A DNA stretch of 64,000 nucleotides from Bacteroidales bacterium (GCA_013376985.1 JACABB010000016.1:1-64000), one strand, 5' to 3'; shown: positions 16,932-26,315, numbered from the stretch's first letter. Program-made: numbers and translations. The notes: generated by a model from the letters alone, not told the origin.

Positions 16932-18188
16932 ATGATGAAAAAAATTTTACTATTATGTGTTGTCGCCTTTATAAGCATTGGTATTGCTTCCGCACAAAAA
17001 GTTGATAACAGTAAAATACAGGACATAAAATACAGAAGAAGTTCTTTACACACTATCTTATTGGAATCCGACAGGTTTCCTTTCAAAGATACGGTTGTAG
17101 CGGCTTACTACAAAGCGCCTTTCCCTGATAAATATAATAATCATGATGTAGGTGAAAAATCTTTTAATCCAAAAAATTATGGAATAAATGGTGACACTAC
17201 ATCAACCAATATTCCAAAAATTATCGAAAAATACCTTGCTGATAAAAAGGTTGCTAATCTAATGGTTGCTAAGTGGTTCGATAGAGCCGAAGATGGTACT
17301 TTTGATATGAACCTTATAGGTGAAAGAGGTTCTTACAACGCCAGTGAAATGCAAGCTAAAATTGCTTCAAACTCAGCAAGAGGATTAGCTTCTTTAGCCG
17401 ATGCTGGTGAAGAACTAATTGGCAATACTTTTGTTGTAGTTTCTAAATTAAACTTTGTAAAAAACGAGATACCCGCTAAAATAGCTTGGGAAGCGTCGAA
17501 AATTGCTACTGCAAAAATCTCTAATAGCATGCTTAGAAAAGTTGCTGAATTTACAGCGGAGCAGGTTTATAATAAGGCCAGAGAAGGTTATTCTGTTTGG
17601 ACAACTTCTTACCTATATAAATTAGCATGGAACGATTCAATCTCATCAATTTTCTATAACGATTATTGGATGGATAAAAATAGCATAGATCTTGCAAAAA
17701 AAGAGAAATTTGACAATACGGATTTATTTAGTTTGAAGTTCATTGGTTCAGAAAAATCGAGAAGTTTAGTTATGGGTTCTTTCATGGAACAAAGAAGTGC
17801 AGAAAGATTAGTGGAAATAGCAACTATCAGAACAATTGATAACGTTTACTCTAAACTCCAGAAAAAATATGATGTGTTTAAGACAAAGACTCCTTTATAT
17901 ACAGGCGATCCTATTACAGCTAAAATAGGATTAAAAGAAGGATTAGATGGTGGGGATAAATTTGAGGTACTAGAGCAAACTATTGACAAAGAAGGTAGAA
18001 CTAAATATGTTCGAAAAGGTACTATCAAGGTAGATGGTAAACAGATATGGGATAACCGTTACCTAGCAGGCCAAGAGCAGGCTGCCGACAGTACCGCAAC
18101 TACAAGCAATAAGCCCAATCTTGACCGTACTTTCTTTAAAGGGAGTAAAGATTTCTATCCTGGTATGCTAATTAGGCAAATTAAATAA
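16932..18188 (+). CDS. exported protein, first gene of a six-gene envelope module
   Basis: About 418 residues from ATG 16932 (a second ATG follows at 16935). This start opens the signal peptide KKILLLCVVAFISIGIASAQ; the upstream extension to 16857 is not protein-like. The N-terminal half has no recognised motif. The middle is alanine-rich and helical (about 135-235). The C-terminal region (about 320-418) reads LKEGLDGGDKFEVLEQ, then VRKGTIKVDG, then FFKGSKDFYPGMLIRQ, recalling the SH3-like C-terminal domain of flagellar FlgT and related envelope proteins. No function is known. It sits 19 bases before the next gene. Confidence 0.72.
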   Translation: MMKKILLLCVVAFISIGIASAQKVDNSKIQDIKYRRSSLHTILLESDRFPFKDTVVAAYYKAPFPDKYNNHDVGEKSFNPKNYGINGDTTSTNIPKIIEKYLADKKVANLMVAKWFDRAEDGTFDMNLIGERGSYNASEMQAKIASNSARGLASLADAGEELIGNTFVVVSKLNFVKNEIPAKIAWEASKIATAKISNSMLRKVAEFTAEQVYNKAREGYSVWTTSYLYKLAWNDSISSIFYNDYWMDKNSIDLAKKEKFDNTDLFSLKFIGSEKSRSLVMGSFMEQRSAERLVEIATIRTIDNVYSKLQKKYDVFKTKTPLYTGDPITAKIGLKEGLDGGDKFEVLEQTIDKEGRTKYVRKGTIKVDGKQIWDNRYLAGQEQAADSTATTSNKPNLDRTFFKGSKDFYPGMLIRQIK

Positions 18189-18207
18189 TAACCTTAAATT
18201 TCAACAA

Positions 18208-18726
18208 ATGAAAAGAATTATTAAACTCAGTAGCCTTCTACTTGTTATGGTATTAGGCTTATCAATAAGCGTTAACGCTCAGGCAAAGAAAAAAGCAGAC
18301 AAAGACACTGAAGATTTTGTTTATGAAATTGAAGGTGTAAGTGTCGGAACGCAAGGAACTTATTTAATTAAAGTTTGGTCTTATTCAAAAAAACCAACCG
18401 TTGCTATTAATCAGGCTAAAAAGAATGCTGTTCACGGTATTATCTTCAAAGGTTTTTCTGGTAAACCAGGCGTTCCTGGGCAAAAAGCATTAGCTACTCC
18501 TGCTATTGAAGCAGAAAAGAAAGCCTTCTTCGATGAATTTTTTGCTGATAAAGGAAATTACAATAGATATGTTACTGAATCTGGCGATGGTTCTGTTGCT
18601 GCTGAGGATAGAATGAAAGTTGGCAAGAAGTACAAAATCGGAGTAGTAGTATCTGTTAATGTAAGCGATCTAAGAAAAGCACTTGAAGATGCCGGAATTA
18701 TTAAAGGATTAAGTTCTGGATTCTAA
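18208..18726 (+). CDS. exported protein of the envelope module
   Basis: A 172-residue secreted protein with signal peptide ending VNAQ. The mature part begins with charged residues and a strand-rich core, YEIEGVSVGTQGTYLIKVWSYSKKPTVAINQAKKNAVHGIIFKG. The stretch AINQAKKNAVHGIIFKG resembles the repeated-alanine helix (A..QA..NA) of LPP20/FlgP-type domains. No family assigned with certainty. The close spacing to the upstream gene supports one operon; a 154-base gap separates it from the next gene. Confidence 0.7.
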   Translation: MKRIIKLSSLLLVMVLGLSISVNAQAKKKADKDTEDFVYEIEGVSVGTQGTYLIKVWSYSKKPTVAINQAKKNAVHGIIFKGFSGKPGVPGQKALATPAIEAEKKAFFDEFFADKGNYNRYVTESGDGSVAAEDRMKVGKKYKIGVVVSVNVSDLRKALEDAGIIKGLSSGF

Positions 18727-18880
18727 TAATATTTATTGTTCGGACTTCACGCCACTTTTTATTCAAGTAAAAATTGGCACAGAATTTGGAAAAGACTATT
18801 TAGATAGTTGAAAGAGTCAATTTTTTAAAAATTGTTAGAAACAAAAAAGAATTGAATAGTAACTAATTAATATATTTATT

Positions 18881-19834
18881 ATGAAGAACAAATTAATATA
18901 CCTTTTCATCTCAGCCCTCTTACTTGTAAGTGTATCAGGTGCATTTTCACAAGCGAAAAAACCAACCATTATGGTTGTACCTAGTGATGTTTGGTGTAAC
19001 ACCAATGGTTATATGCTCGAATTCGATAACCAAGGAACCAAGGTTAAAATTCCCGATTATAAAAAAGCGCTACAAGAAAATGCTGATTTACTTTTAGTTA
19101 TAAGCAAAATAAATGAATTAATGGCTACAAGAGGCTTTCCTCTAAAAAACCTTGAATCTGCTCTAAAGACCTTGCAAGATCAAGCAGCCGAAGATGCTAT
19201 GCTTACAAGTAAAGGTGGTGCAGAAATAAACGAAAGCCCTATTGACAAACTTAAAAAGGTGGCCAAGGCTGATATTTGGATGCAAATAACTTGGACTTTG
19301 AACCAAACAGGGCCTAAAAAATCAGTTACTTTTAACTTACAAGGACTAGATTCCTATACCGATAAACAAATTGCTGGTGCATCAGGAACTGGAAAACCTT
19401 CTTTTTCAGCAGAATTACCAGTATTACTAGAAGAAGCTGTTTTGGCTCATATTGATAACTTTAATGTTCAACTCCAAGCTCATTTTGATGATATGTTTGC
19501 AAATGGACGAGAGGTCATTCTCAGAGTAAAAACATGGAGTTCATTTGAAGGTGATTTCAATACAGAGTATGATGGTAAGGAGTTAACTGAGATTATTGAA
19601 GGTTGGATAACAGAGAATACAGTTCAAGGAAGATTTAACACAACCGATGCTACTGAAAATATGCTGCTTTTTGAACAAGTTCGAATTCCTCTTATGGATG
19701 CAAATAATAAAGCAATAGATACCCGTGGTTGGGCACGTAATTTGCAAAAAATGTTAAAGGAAAAGTACCAACTTGAATCAAAACTTATGATGAAAGGGTT
19801 GGGACAAGCCCAACTAGTAATAGGTGAAAAATAA
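18881..19834 (+). CDS. DUF6175-like exported protein of the envelope module
   Basis: A 317-residue secreted protein with signal peptide ending AFSQ. The first mature strand, PTIMVVPSDVWCNTNGYM, is followed by a helix-rich region and the domain KVAKADIWMQITWTLNQTG, with the layout of a TolB-N/CsgG-like alpha/beta domain (inference). From memory it matches the DUF6175 family seen in many Bacteroidota, with no assigned function. No lipobox is visible, so it is probably periplasmic. It is followed after 22 bases by the next module gene. Confidence 0.7.
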   Translation: MKNKLIYLFISALLLVSVSGAFSQAKKPTIMVVPSDVWCNTNGYMLEFDNQGTKVKIPDYKKALQENADLLLVISKINELMATRGFPLKNLESALKTLQDQAAEDAMLTSKGGAEINESPIDKLKKVAKADIWMQITWTLNQTGPKKSVTFNLQGLDSYTDKQIAGASGTGKPSFSAELPVLLEEAVLAHIDNFNVQLQAHFDDMFANGREVILRVKTWSSFEGDFNTEYDGKELTEIIEGWITENTVQGRFNTTDATENMLLFEQVRIPLMDANNKAIDTRGWARNLQKMLKEKYQLESKLMMKGLGQAQLVIGEK

Positions 19835-19856
19835 TAAACACCATTAATTACCTAAA

Positions 19857-20834
19857 ATGAAAGTTATGAAGAGAATTTCAATATTATTCTTGGCATTTAT
19901 TGCTCTACCTTTTGTGAGTTTGTCTCAGAATAGTCAAGGCAAGACTGACGATATGGGGAGAGTTGCCCTTACGGCCTTCGTTCCTGAGCAAGCTGAAGGT
20001 ATTCCGGCATCTGCTCGTCAGTTGCTCCAGGGTAAAATGCAACAAATTGCTGTACAGAATGGGATTGGAGGATCTGGTTCAAACCCACGTTTCTTTATCG
20101 TTCCAATGGTAAATGTGTTGACCAAGGAGATTACACCAACCGCACCACCTATGCACGCACTAACACTTGAGTTTGTTTTTTATATTGTTGATGCTTCTAG
20201 TCAGACTATTTTTAGCCAAACTAGCATAACCGTTAAAGCAGTGGGTGCATCTGAAGATAAAGCTTATATCGCAGGACTAAAGAATCTTAATGTTAAAGCA
20301 GGGCAATTCAAGGGTTTTGTTGAAACGGGGAAAACTAAAATAATAGAGTTTTACAATTCCCAATGTGATGTTATTATGAAAGGTGCTCAGGCTCTTGCCG
20401 GTCAAAAGAAATATGAAGAGGCTCTTTTCGGATTACTAAGTGTACCGGATGTTTGCCGTGAATGCTTTGACAAATGTATGGATTTATCAGTTGATATCTA
20501 TAAACAGTATGCAAACTATAAGTGTACAGAGTATATGTCGGGAGCTAAAGCAGCTTGGGCTGCCATGAATAGCGATAAAGCAGCTGAATTTCTAGGTAAG
20601 ATTACTCCTGATATGGAGTGTTATCCTCAAGCCGTTCAACTTACCGAAGAGATTACACAAAAAATGCTTGCTGATGGTGCAAATGTATGGACTTTCAAGA
20701 TGAAACAATATGATGATTCAGTTGATAAAGAAAAACTGATGATCCAAGCAGGCAAAGACGTTGCTGTCTCTTGGGCTTACTGGGGTGCATCTGCCAATTT
20801 TAACTGGGATTGGAACTGGCTTTACAAAAAATAA
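19857..20834 (+). CDS. exported protein with CsgG-like N-terminal and TPR-like C-terminal parts
   Basis: A 325-residue secreted protein (signal about 1-24, ending SLSQ). Residues about 30-150 contain ALTAFVPEQAEGIPASARQLLQGKMQQI and FFIVPMVNVLTKEITPTAPPM, resembling the first strand-helix units of CsgG/TolB-N domains. Residues about 165-270 form helix pairs with conserved cysteines (C189, CRECFDKCMD) like a TPR segment. I recall close relatives as neighbours of the same genes in other Bacteroidales. Function unknown; probably part of the same envelope complex. Confidence 0.7.
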   Translation: MKVMKRISILFLAFIALPFVSLSQNSQGKTDDMGRVALTAFVPEQAEGIPASARQLLQGKMQQIAVQNGIGGSGSNPRFFIVPMVNVLTKEITPTAPPMHALTLEFVFYIVDASSQTIFSQTSITVKAVGASEDKAYIAGLKNLNVKAGQFKGFVETGKTKIIEFYNSQCDVIMKGAQALAGQKKYEEALFGLLSVPDVCRECFDKCMDLSVDIYKQYANYKCTEYMSGAKAAWAAMNSDKAAEFLGKITPDMECYPQAVQLTEEITQKMLADGANVWTFKMKQYDDSVDKEKLMIQAGKDVAVSWAYWGASANFNWDWNWLYKK

Positions 20835-20883
20835 TTTAACTCAAATATTTTTATTAACTTAAATGTTTCTTAATTAAATCAAA

Positions 20884-21468
20884 ATGACCATGAAACTAGT
20901 TAAAACCTTTCTATTTGTTGGGGCAATTGCTTTATCAGCAGCCCTTGTAAGTTGCGGTAGTTCAAAGCCAGCAGCTAAAGATGATTCTATGGGAAAAGAA
21001 ATAAATGTTCCCTGCAGCGATAATGAGTTTCACGCTGATCAAAAATTCTTCCGTGGTACAGGTACTGGAACCAGCCAAGATCTTAGCACAGCTAAAAATA
21101 AAGCTAGTATTGACGCTAACAGTAATTTAGCCGCTTCAATCAACCGTACCATTAAAACCGTTACTGATCGTTATACAAATGATAAACAAATTGGTCAAGG
21201 TTCAGAGTTTGAGCAGAAATTCGAGCAGTTAACTCGCGACGTTGTTAACCAAGAGTTAAACAATGTTTCAACCGTATGTAGCAAAACTTTTAGCAAAGAC
21301 GGAAAGTACACTGTTTACATGGCTGTTGAGGTTGCCAAGGATGAACTTTTAAATAACATTAAGGACAAGATTAGCAAAGATCAAAAACTTGTACTTGATT
21401 ATGATAAACAGAAATTTGAAAATGTATTCAACGAGGAGATGAATAAACTTGCTGGTGAAAAACCATAA
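20884..21468 (+). CDS. LPP20-family lipoprotein of the envelope module
   Basis: A 194-residue lipoprotein (lipobox ALVSC). The core matches the LPP20/FlgP domain: FFRGTGTGTSQDLSTAKNKA followed by a long alanine/asparagine-spaced helix (ASIDANSNLAASINRTI). A strand YTVYMAVEVAKDELL and a terminal amphipathic helix follow. LPP20 proteins are outer-membrane lipoproteins; FlgP forms a ring in polar flagella, but no flagellar genes are present here. It is one of two LPP20-type proteins in the module, the other at 21598. A stable hairpin lies after its stop. Confidence 0.78.
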   Translation: MTMKLVKTFLFVGAIALSAALVSCGSSKPAAKDDSMGKEINVPCSDNEFHADQKFFRGTGTGTSQDLSTAKNKASIDANSNLAASINRTIKTVTDRYTNDKQIGQGSEFEQKFEQLTRDVVNQELNNVSTVCSKTFSKDGKYTVYMAVEVAKDELLNNIKDKISKDQKLVLDYDKQKFENVFNEEMNKLAGEKP

Positions 21469-21487
21469 TCTTTATTAAAAAAACCCA

Positions 21488-21517
21488 CAATCAGCAACTC
21501 TTCGGGGTTGCTGATTG
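21488..21517 (+). terminator. stable UUCG-capped hairpin inside the envelope module
   Basis: CAATCAGCAAC (21488-21498) pairs with GTTGCTGATTG (21507-21517). The pairing extends through T-G and C-G to a TTCG tetraloop, a 13-bp stem in all. There is no T tract after it, so it may act as an mRNA-processing or partial-termination point between the fifth and sixth genes. Confidence 0.6.
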
Positions 21518-21597
21518 CTATATGAAGGTTTCATTCCAATCGTTTGAGGTTACATCTTTTCATATTAAAATTCAAATAAACCCAAACAAATCAAATT

Positions 21598-22890
21598 ATG
21601 AAGAAGTACTTACTATTGGTTGTTGCTTTAATGGCCTCAGCGGGGATAAGTTTATCTCAAGATAAGGTTATTGAGAAAAGCGGAAAACAACCAAAATGGG
21701 TAAATAATTTAGAGAGGGATTATATAATTACAGTAGGAAGTGGTGCTACAAGCCAAGAAGCTCAGCAAAATGCACTCACAATGGTTAAGGAGAGAATTGT
21801 ATCCTCCGTTGCTGAGAATGTAAAAGCAAAAACTGAATTGAAAAAGGAAGAAGCTAATTACAATAATAACATTTCTGTATTTCTTGAAAAATTTGCTTCA
21901 CAAACAACAACTGAATCAGGTAAAGTTCCCTTTTTACAAGGGATATCCCTTTCAAAGGTTCAGGAATTTTATTGGGAAAAATTACAACGTAAAGATAAAA
22001 GCGTATTCTTTAACTATCATATAAAATATCCTTTCCCTGAAATGGAACTCAATAAACTTGTTTATGATTACAAAACAAGAGATGCTGAGCTCACAAAACA
22101 ACTTGAAGATCTTCTAGCCCAAACTGAAACTGTAGAGTCTGTGGAACAGGTTGAAAAAAATATTGGAGAACTAAAAGTACTCATAGATTACTTTATGGAT
22201 GGTAGAAAGAACCAAGCAGAACTTGGAATTACGAAGTATCAATCCCTTCTTGCATCAATAGAACTTGTTGAGGTAGAAAGTAATCTTGGAGAGTTAAAAT
22301 ATGCCTTACGCTTAGGTACGAGAACTATTAGTACAGTAAAAAAACCCATTACAAAATCGGAATGTGCTCGTATTACCTCAACCATTAATAATCAGAGTAA
22401 TTGGTTGGTTAAGTACGATTACGCTAACTGCTATGAAGATCCTGAGAATAATATTCTTGTTAAATATCGTTTTGGAAATTCAGATGTTCAGAAAAAGTTC
22501 TATTTTGATATTTCAGTAAATAAGGCTAGTATTTTTGTAAATGAGCCATTTCACTTCACTACAACTGCCAAAAGTGAAAGTAATATTGATGCATCGGTTC
22601 TTGATATGACCGTTGTTTCAAAATATGATGCTCCATTTACTATTGAAAAAGTAGTAATTGAATTTAAGGGTTTAACCCCATTAGTAATTGAAGGTATTAA
22701 CCAAAGTTTTACTGGAAAAGGGAATCATAATCTTAAATTAAATATAAGTCAGGCCATTAAAATTGACGGAACATCTTCAATTGGAAAATCAATATCTACT
22801 CTAACCGGATATATACATTATCGCTCAAACTCTACAGGGGAGGTTAAAACCTATAGGATTTACAATCACAGTTATACCACAGATTGGTAG
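21598..22890 (+). CDS. LPP20-domain exported protein, last gene of the envelope module
   Basis: A 430-residue secreted protein (signal ending SLSQ). Residues about 28-150 form an LPP20-type domain: PKWVNN, ITVGSGATSQEAQQNALTMVKERIVSSVAENV. A coiled-coil-like region about 155-200 is rich in Glu and Lys. The C-terminal about 200 residues look like beta-sandwich domains (DISVNKASIFVNEPFHFTTTA). It is larger than the LPP20 lipoprotein upstream and lacks a lipobox. The gene ends in a strong bidirectional terminator (22908-22938), which closes the module. Confidence 0.75.
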   Translation: MKKYLLLVVALMASAGISLSQDKVIEKSGKQPKWVNNLERDYIITVGSGATSQEAQQNALTMVKERIVSSVAENVKAKTELKKEEANYNNNISVFLEKFASQTTTESGKVPFLQGISLSKVQEFYWEKLQRKDKSVFFNYHIKYPFPEMELNKLVYDYKTRDAELTKQLEDLLAQTETVESVEQVEKNIGELKVLIDYFMDGRKNQAELGITKYQSLLASIELVEVESNLGELKYALRLGTRTISTVKKPITKSECARITSTINNQSNWLVKYDYANCYEDPENNILVKYRFGNSDVQKKFYFDISVNKASIFVNEPFHFTTTAKSESNIDASVLDMTVVSKYDAPFTIEKVVIEFKGLTPLVIEGINQSFTGKGNHNLKLNISQAIKIDGTSSIGKSISTLTGYIHYRSNSTGEVKTYRIYNHSYTTDW

Positions 22891-22907
22891 AAGAATTATA
22901 ATAGCAG

Positions 22908-22938
22908 GAAAAAGGCCCGAGTATCGGGCCTTTTATTA
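22908..22938. terminator. bidirectional terminator closing the envelope module
   Basis: AAAAGGCCCGA (22910-22920) pairs perfectly with TCGGGCCTTTT (22924-22934) around GTA. The A-run and T-run make it functional on both strands, serving the module and the convergent SiaC-like gene. Confidence 0.9.
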
Positions 22939-23316
22939 TTCTTTGTATACCTGGAATTCAAATGGAACTTTAACATGTTCGGCAAGGTCAAACCCTGCTT
23001 CTTTGATATCAATATCCTCATCATTATACTTCCAAATCACTTTAACCTTATGCCCTAAACTCGATAGTTTCTCAATTTTTTTGAAAACCTGAAAGAGTAA
23101 TTTAGAACTGGGGGTATTGTAGTAAATCATCTTAAACCGAATAACTGTCTCTGGATTAGGATCTACTGTATATGCATCCCACCATTGTAAAATAGGTTCA
23201 TAGAAAGCTTTTGCGTCTTCAGGTAATGAATTACCAGAAAATTCAAACAATCCATTGGCTTTATCGAGAATTATTTCTGGGTATTGGCTTGTAGCCTTAT
23301 ATTTTAATGTTTCCAT
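22936..23316 (-). CDS. SiaC-family (DUF1987) regulatory phosphoprotein
   Basis: A 126-residue protein that fits the DUF1987/SiaC family: SQYPEIILDKANGLFEFSGNSLPEDAKAF, then the central FKMIYYNTPSSKLLFQVFKKIEKL, where the conserved Thr/Ser is the phospho-acceptor region in Pseudomonas SiaC. Family members bind a diguanylate cyclase or a kinase/phosphatase pair (SiaA/SiaB) in a partner-switching loop. None of those partners lies next to it here. It may act with distant partners. Confidence 0.8.
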   Translation of the reverse strand: METLKYKATSQYPEIILDKANGLFEFSGNSLPEDAKAFYEPILQWWDAYTVDPNPETVIRFKMIYYNTPSSKLLFQVFKKIEKLSSLGHKVKVIWKYNDEDIDIKEAGFDLAEHVKVPFEFQVYKE

Positions 23317-23470
23317 ATCTAATCAGTTAAGATTCTGACACTATAAAATTAGTGCTTTTTTAAGTAAATATCTGCTTTTTTTATATCTTTTTTATTACTG
23401 AAAATAAGTTTTACAATAATTTAGTTTTTATTAATGATGAAATTGATAACTAAATAGTAGTAAAGGTATT

Positions 23471-24370
23471 CTATTTTTTGAATCGCACAAATACACCTAA
23501 TGGTAGACGCCTTGAATCTCTATCGGTTACAAAAAGTTCGCCGTATTCAGGATTATCTACACCAAAAATAGATTTTGCAAAGTTTTCTGCAATTAATGCT
23601 GAGAACCCAATGGAATAAATATTTAAAATCAGGAAACTATTTTTTGGCGAAAGTATTTGATTGCAATTTTTGAGCAAATTATTAATACCCTCTTCTAATT
23701 TCCACATTTCTCCCTCTGGCCCACGTCCAAAGGCCGGAGGATCTAGGATTATTCCATTATAGATATTTCCACGACGACATTCCCTGCTAACAAACTTTAC
23801 TGCATCATCTATAATCCAGCGAATATCCTGCTGCCCTGATGCTTCCATATTTTCCTTTGCCCAGGAAACGACCTGTTTAATGGAATCAAGATGTGTTACT
23901 TCTGCTCCTGCAGCTTTCGCTGCTAATGATGCCCCACCGGTATATGCAAATAGATTTAAAACCTTTGTATTAGATAATTGAAATCCTTTGATTGTATCGT
24001 AAATATAGTTCCAGTTAGATGCTTGTTCGGGGAATATTCCAATGTGTTTAAAAGATGTTAATCCCAACCTGAATCGTAGACACATCTGCTGATATCTATA
24101 TTCAATGAACCACTGCTCTTTAAGTCCTGGTTTTAATTTCCAATCACCTTTTTCGCTATCGTTTTTGAAATTGGAACCCTTGTCAGATTTCCCATTAATA
24201 AAATATGCATCAGCCATTTTTTTCCACTCATCATTTGATAGGGATTTATCCCAAATTGCCTGAGGTTCAGGGCGAGCGACTATCCTATTTCCAAATCGTT
24301 CTAATTTTTCAAAATCGCCGCTATCTATAAGTTCGTATTCTGGCCAATTTGTTGGACTTAATAATTTCAT
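23471..24370 (-). CDS. class I SAM-dependent methyltransferase, RlmI-like
   Basis: A 299-residue methyltransferase. The N-terminal third (RIVARPEPQAIWD) is typical of a Bacteroidota branch of the RlmI/RlmK-like family. The SAM-binding core shows VLNLFAYTGGASLAAKAAGAEVTHLD (motif I), WIIDDAVKFV and the catalytic-loop IILDPPAFGRGP (NPPY-like DPPAF, typical of rRNA cytosine-C5 or guanine-N2 methylases of the RlmI group). It lacks the N-terminal PUA domain of E. coli RlmI. The substrate is probably rRNA, but this is inference. It lies 118 bases after the U32 gene on the same strand. Confidence 0.78.
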   Translation of the reverse strand: MKLLSPTNWPEYELIDSGDFEKLERFGNRIVARPEPQAIWDKSLSNDEWKKMADAYFINGKSDKGSNFKNDSEKGDWKLKPGLKEQWFIEYRYQQMCLRFRLGLTSFKHIGIFPEQASNWNYIYDTIKGFQLSNTKVLNLFAYTGGASLAAKAAGAEVTHLDSIKQVVSWAKENMEASGQQDIRWIIDDAVKFVSRECRRGNIYNGIILDPPAFGRGPEGEMWKLEEGINNLLKNCNQILSPKNSFLILNIYSIGFSALIAENFAKSIFGVDNPEYGELFVTDRDSRRLPLGVFVRFKK

Positions 24371-24488
24371 ATGTATAAAATTAGATTAATCGATTATTGA
24401 TATGTGTATTACAAGATTGACTTCAATTATTGAATATTCGTTTTTTCTCATCATCTTCTGAATTATTTCACCAATGCATTTTGCTTAA

Positions 24489-26315
24489 TTAAATCTTTGG
24501 TGATTTTATTTTCATTACACAATTCTTACAATCAAATTCCAATGGGTAAAGATTGTTATTATCTTTTAAAAACAGATCGCCAGTTGGTTTTCCATTTTGT
24601 TTTATTGGACAAATTCCAACTTCGTATTTAATACAATATTTTGTTACCATTAGTTCCGCATTAGAAATATTCTGTTGGAGTTCAAATGCATCATCAATTG
24701 ATAAAACTCCTTGTCTGTTATAAAATTCCCTTGATAGGCTATTGGAAACATTTCCTTTATACGAAAGGTTATTGGTAAAATATTGATTTTCTAATTGCTT
24801 CCTTTTAAATTTTGTGCTGCTAAATTGCTCTCTTCTTACATTGACTAAATGTTCAAGCAAATCTCTACGAATTTGATTGATAGTTGAAGTTGGAATAAAA
24901 ACGGGTTTGTTCATACTAATCTCAACAGTTTCGATTTTAAAGATTGTATCGCCAGCCTTAGAAAGTTGAACTCGTATATTCTCGATAGATTTCTCAGAAT
25001 TCAGGGCAAGATCAAAATTATTATCAACAGAAATAGTTGTTGAGTTACCGTCCTCGTCTAATGCAGAGAATAAAAATTCTGTTTCTGTTTGCTCAACTTT
25101 TAGTCTACAATTAATCCAACGGTTACGATTGCTGTTTTTTAGAGCATTATTGAAATCTTGGTCGAAATTACGGAATACTTCAACCCCAATTTTTATATCT
25201 TTCATCTCACCATAAGGGAATATTTTATTTGATTCAACACGATTCACCCTTAGTCCAGTTAAAACTCCTTTAGAGTTGATAAAGCAAAGCCCGTCGCCAT
25301 TTGTTAGAGGCGTTTTACCTTTAATGGTAAACCAGCCACTCCCATAAGTAGAAACAACACCCAACTTTTTGCCCGTTGATTTTTGGGTATTCATTGATGA
25401 TTGCTCTTTTTGCCTCCCATTAATAAAATGAGTTGTAAAACCTCTGTTGAAACTACGCTCTGGATCGGAAGAAAAGTTTATTTCTGTATGTCCGGATGAT
25501 GAACGTTTCAGATTCGAGTTATTTTCCACTATTTTATTTAGAAGTTGGTTGTAGTGGCTTGTAATATTCTTGACGTAGTTAATATCTTTCAATCTCCCTT
25601 CAATTTTAAATGAGGTTATTCCGACATCTATTAAATCTGAAATATGATTTGAAAGGTTAAGATCTTTTAATGAAAGTAGGTGTTTGTTTTTTATAATGAT
25701 TTTTCCCGATGAATCAACCAAATCGTATGAAGAGCGGCATGGTTGGGCGCAAGTACCCCGATTAGCACTACGACCCGTAATGGCTTGGCTAAGGTAGCAT
25801 TGACCGCTGTAACTGACGCATAAAGCCCCATGAACAAAAAATTCTAAATCGATTTTAGTCTGGTTTCGGATATTTTTTATTTCTTCAAAGGATAGCTCTC
25901 TGGCTAGGATGACCCTATCAATCCCCATACTTTCCAAGAATTGAACCTTTTCGGGCGTTGTGTTGTGAGTTTGAGTGCTAGCAAATATTGGAATGGAAGG
26001 TAAGTCCATTTCAAGAATTGCCATGTCTTGAATAATAATTGCATCAACTCCAATATTACTCAATGATTCAATTAGCGATTTGACCTGTTCAATCTCATTT
26101 TCGTAGATTATTGTATTTACAGTTACGTAAACCTTAACATTGAATGGATGTGCATATTTAATAAGTCTTTCAATATCTGAAATGGAATTACCTGCATTCT
26201 CGCGAGCACCGAATTGATTTGCTCCAATGTAAATGGCATCGGTGCCATGGTTAACAGCGGCAACTCCAGTTTCGTAATCCTTTGCTGGACAAAGAAGTTC
26301 AAGATATTTCATCAA
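24489..26315 (-). CDS. peptidase U32 family protein (TrhP/RlhA-type RNA hydroxylation)
   Basis: A 608-residue U32 protein with a TIM-barrel-like N-terminal half (ELLCPAKDYETGVAAVNHGTDAIYIG) and the family cysteine segment ALCVSYSGQCYLSQAITGRSANRGTCAQPCRSSYDL (about 164-200). A long C-terminal extension (about 430-608) resembles the DUF3656 region and ends with CKNC. The U32 group includes RlhA and TrhP, which hydroxylate cytidine in 23S rRNA or U34 in tRNA, besides rare collagenases. The neighbourhood with tadA and an RNA-methylase-like gene favours an RNA modification role. Confidence 0.85.
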   Translation of the reverse strand: MMKYLELLCPAKDYETGVAAVNHGTDAIYIGANQFGARENAGNSISDIERLIKYAHPFNVKVYVTVNTIIYENEIEQVKSLIESLSNIGVDAIIIQDMAILEMDLPSIPIFASTQTHNTTPEKVQFLESMGIDRVILARELSFEEIKNIRNQTKIDLEFFVHGALCVSYSGQCYLSQAITGRSANRGTCAQPCRSSYDLVDSSGKIIIKNKHLLSLKDLNLSNHISDLIDVGITSFKIEGRLKDINYVKNITSHYNQLLNKIVENNSNLKRSSSGHTEINFSSDPERSFNRGFTTHFINGRQKEQSSMNTQKSTGKKLGVVSTYGSGWFTIKGKTPLTNGDGLCFINSKGVLTGLRVNRVESNKIFPYGEMKDIKIGVEVFRNFDQDFNNALKNSNRNRWINCRLKVEQTETEFLFSALDEDGNSTTISVDNNFDLALNSEKSIENIRVQLSKAGDTIFKIETVEISMNKPVFIPTSTINQIRRDLLEHLVNVRREQFSSTKFKRKQLENQYFTNNLSYKGNVSNSLSREFYNRQGVLSIDDAFELQQNISNAELMVTKYCIKYEVGICPIKQNGKPTGDLFLKDNNNLYPLEFDCKNCVMKIKSPKI

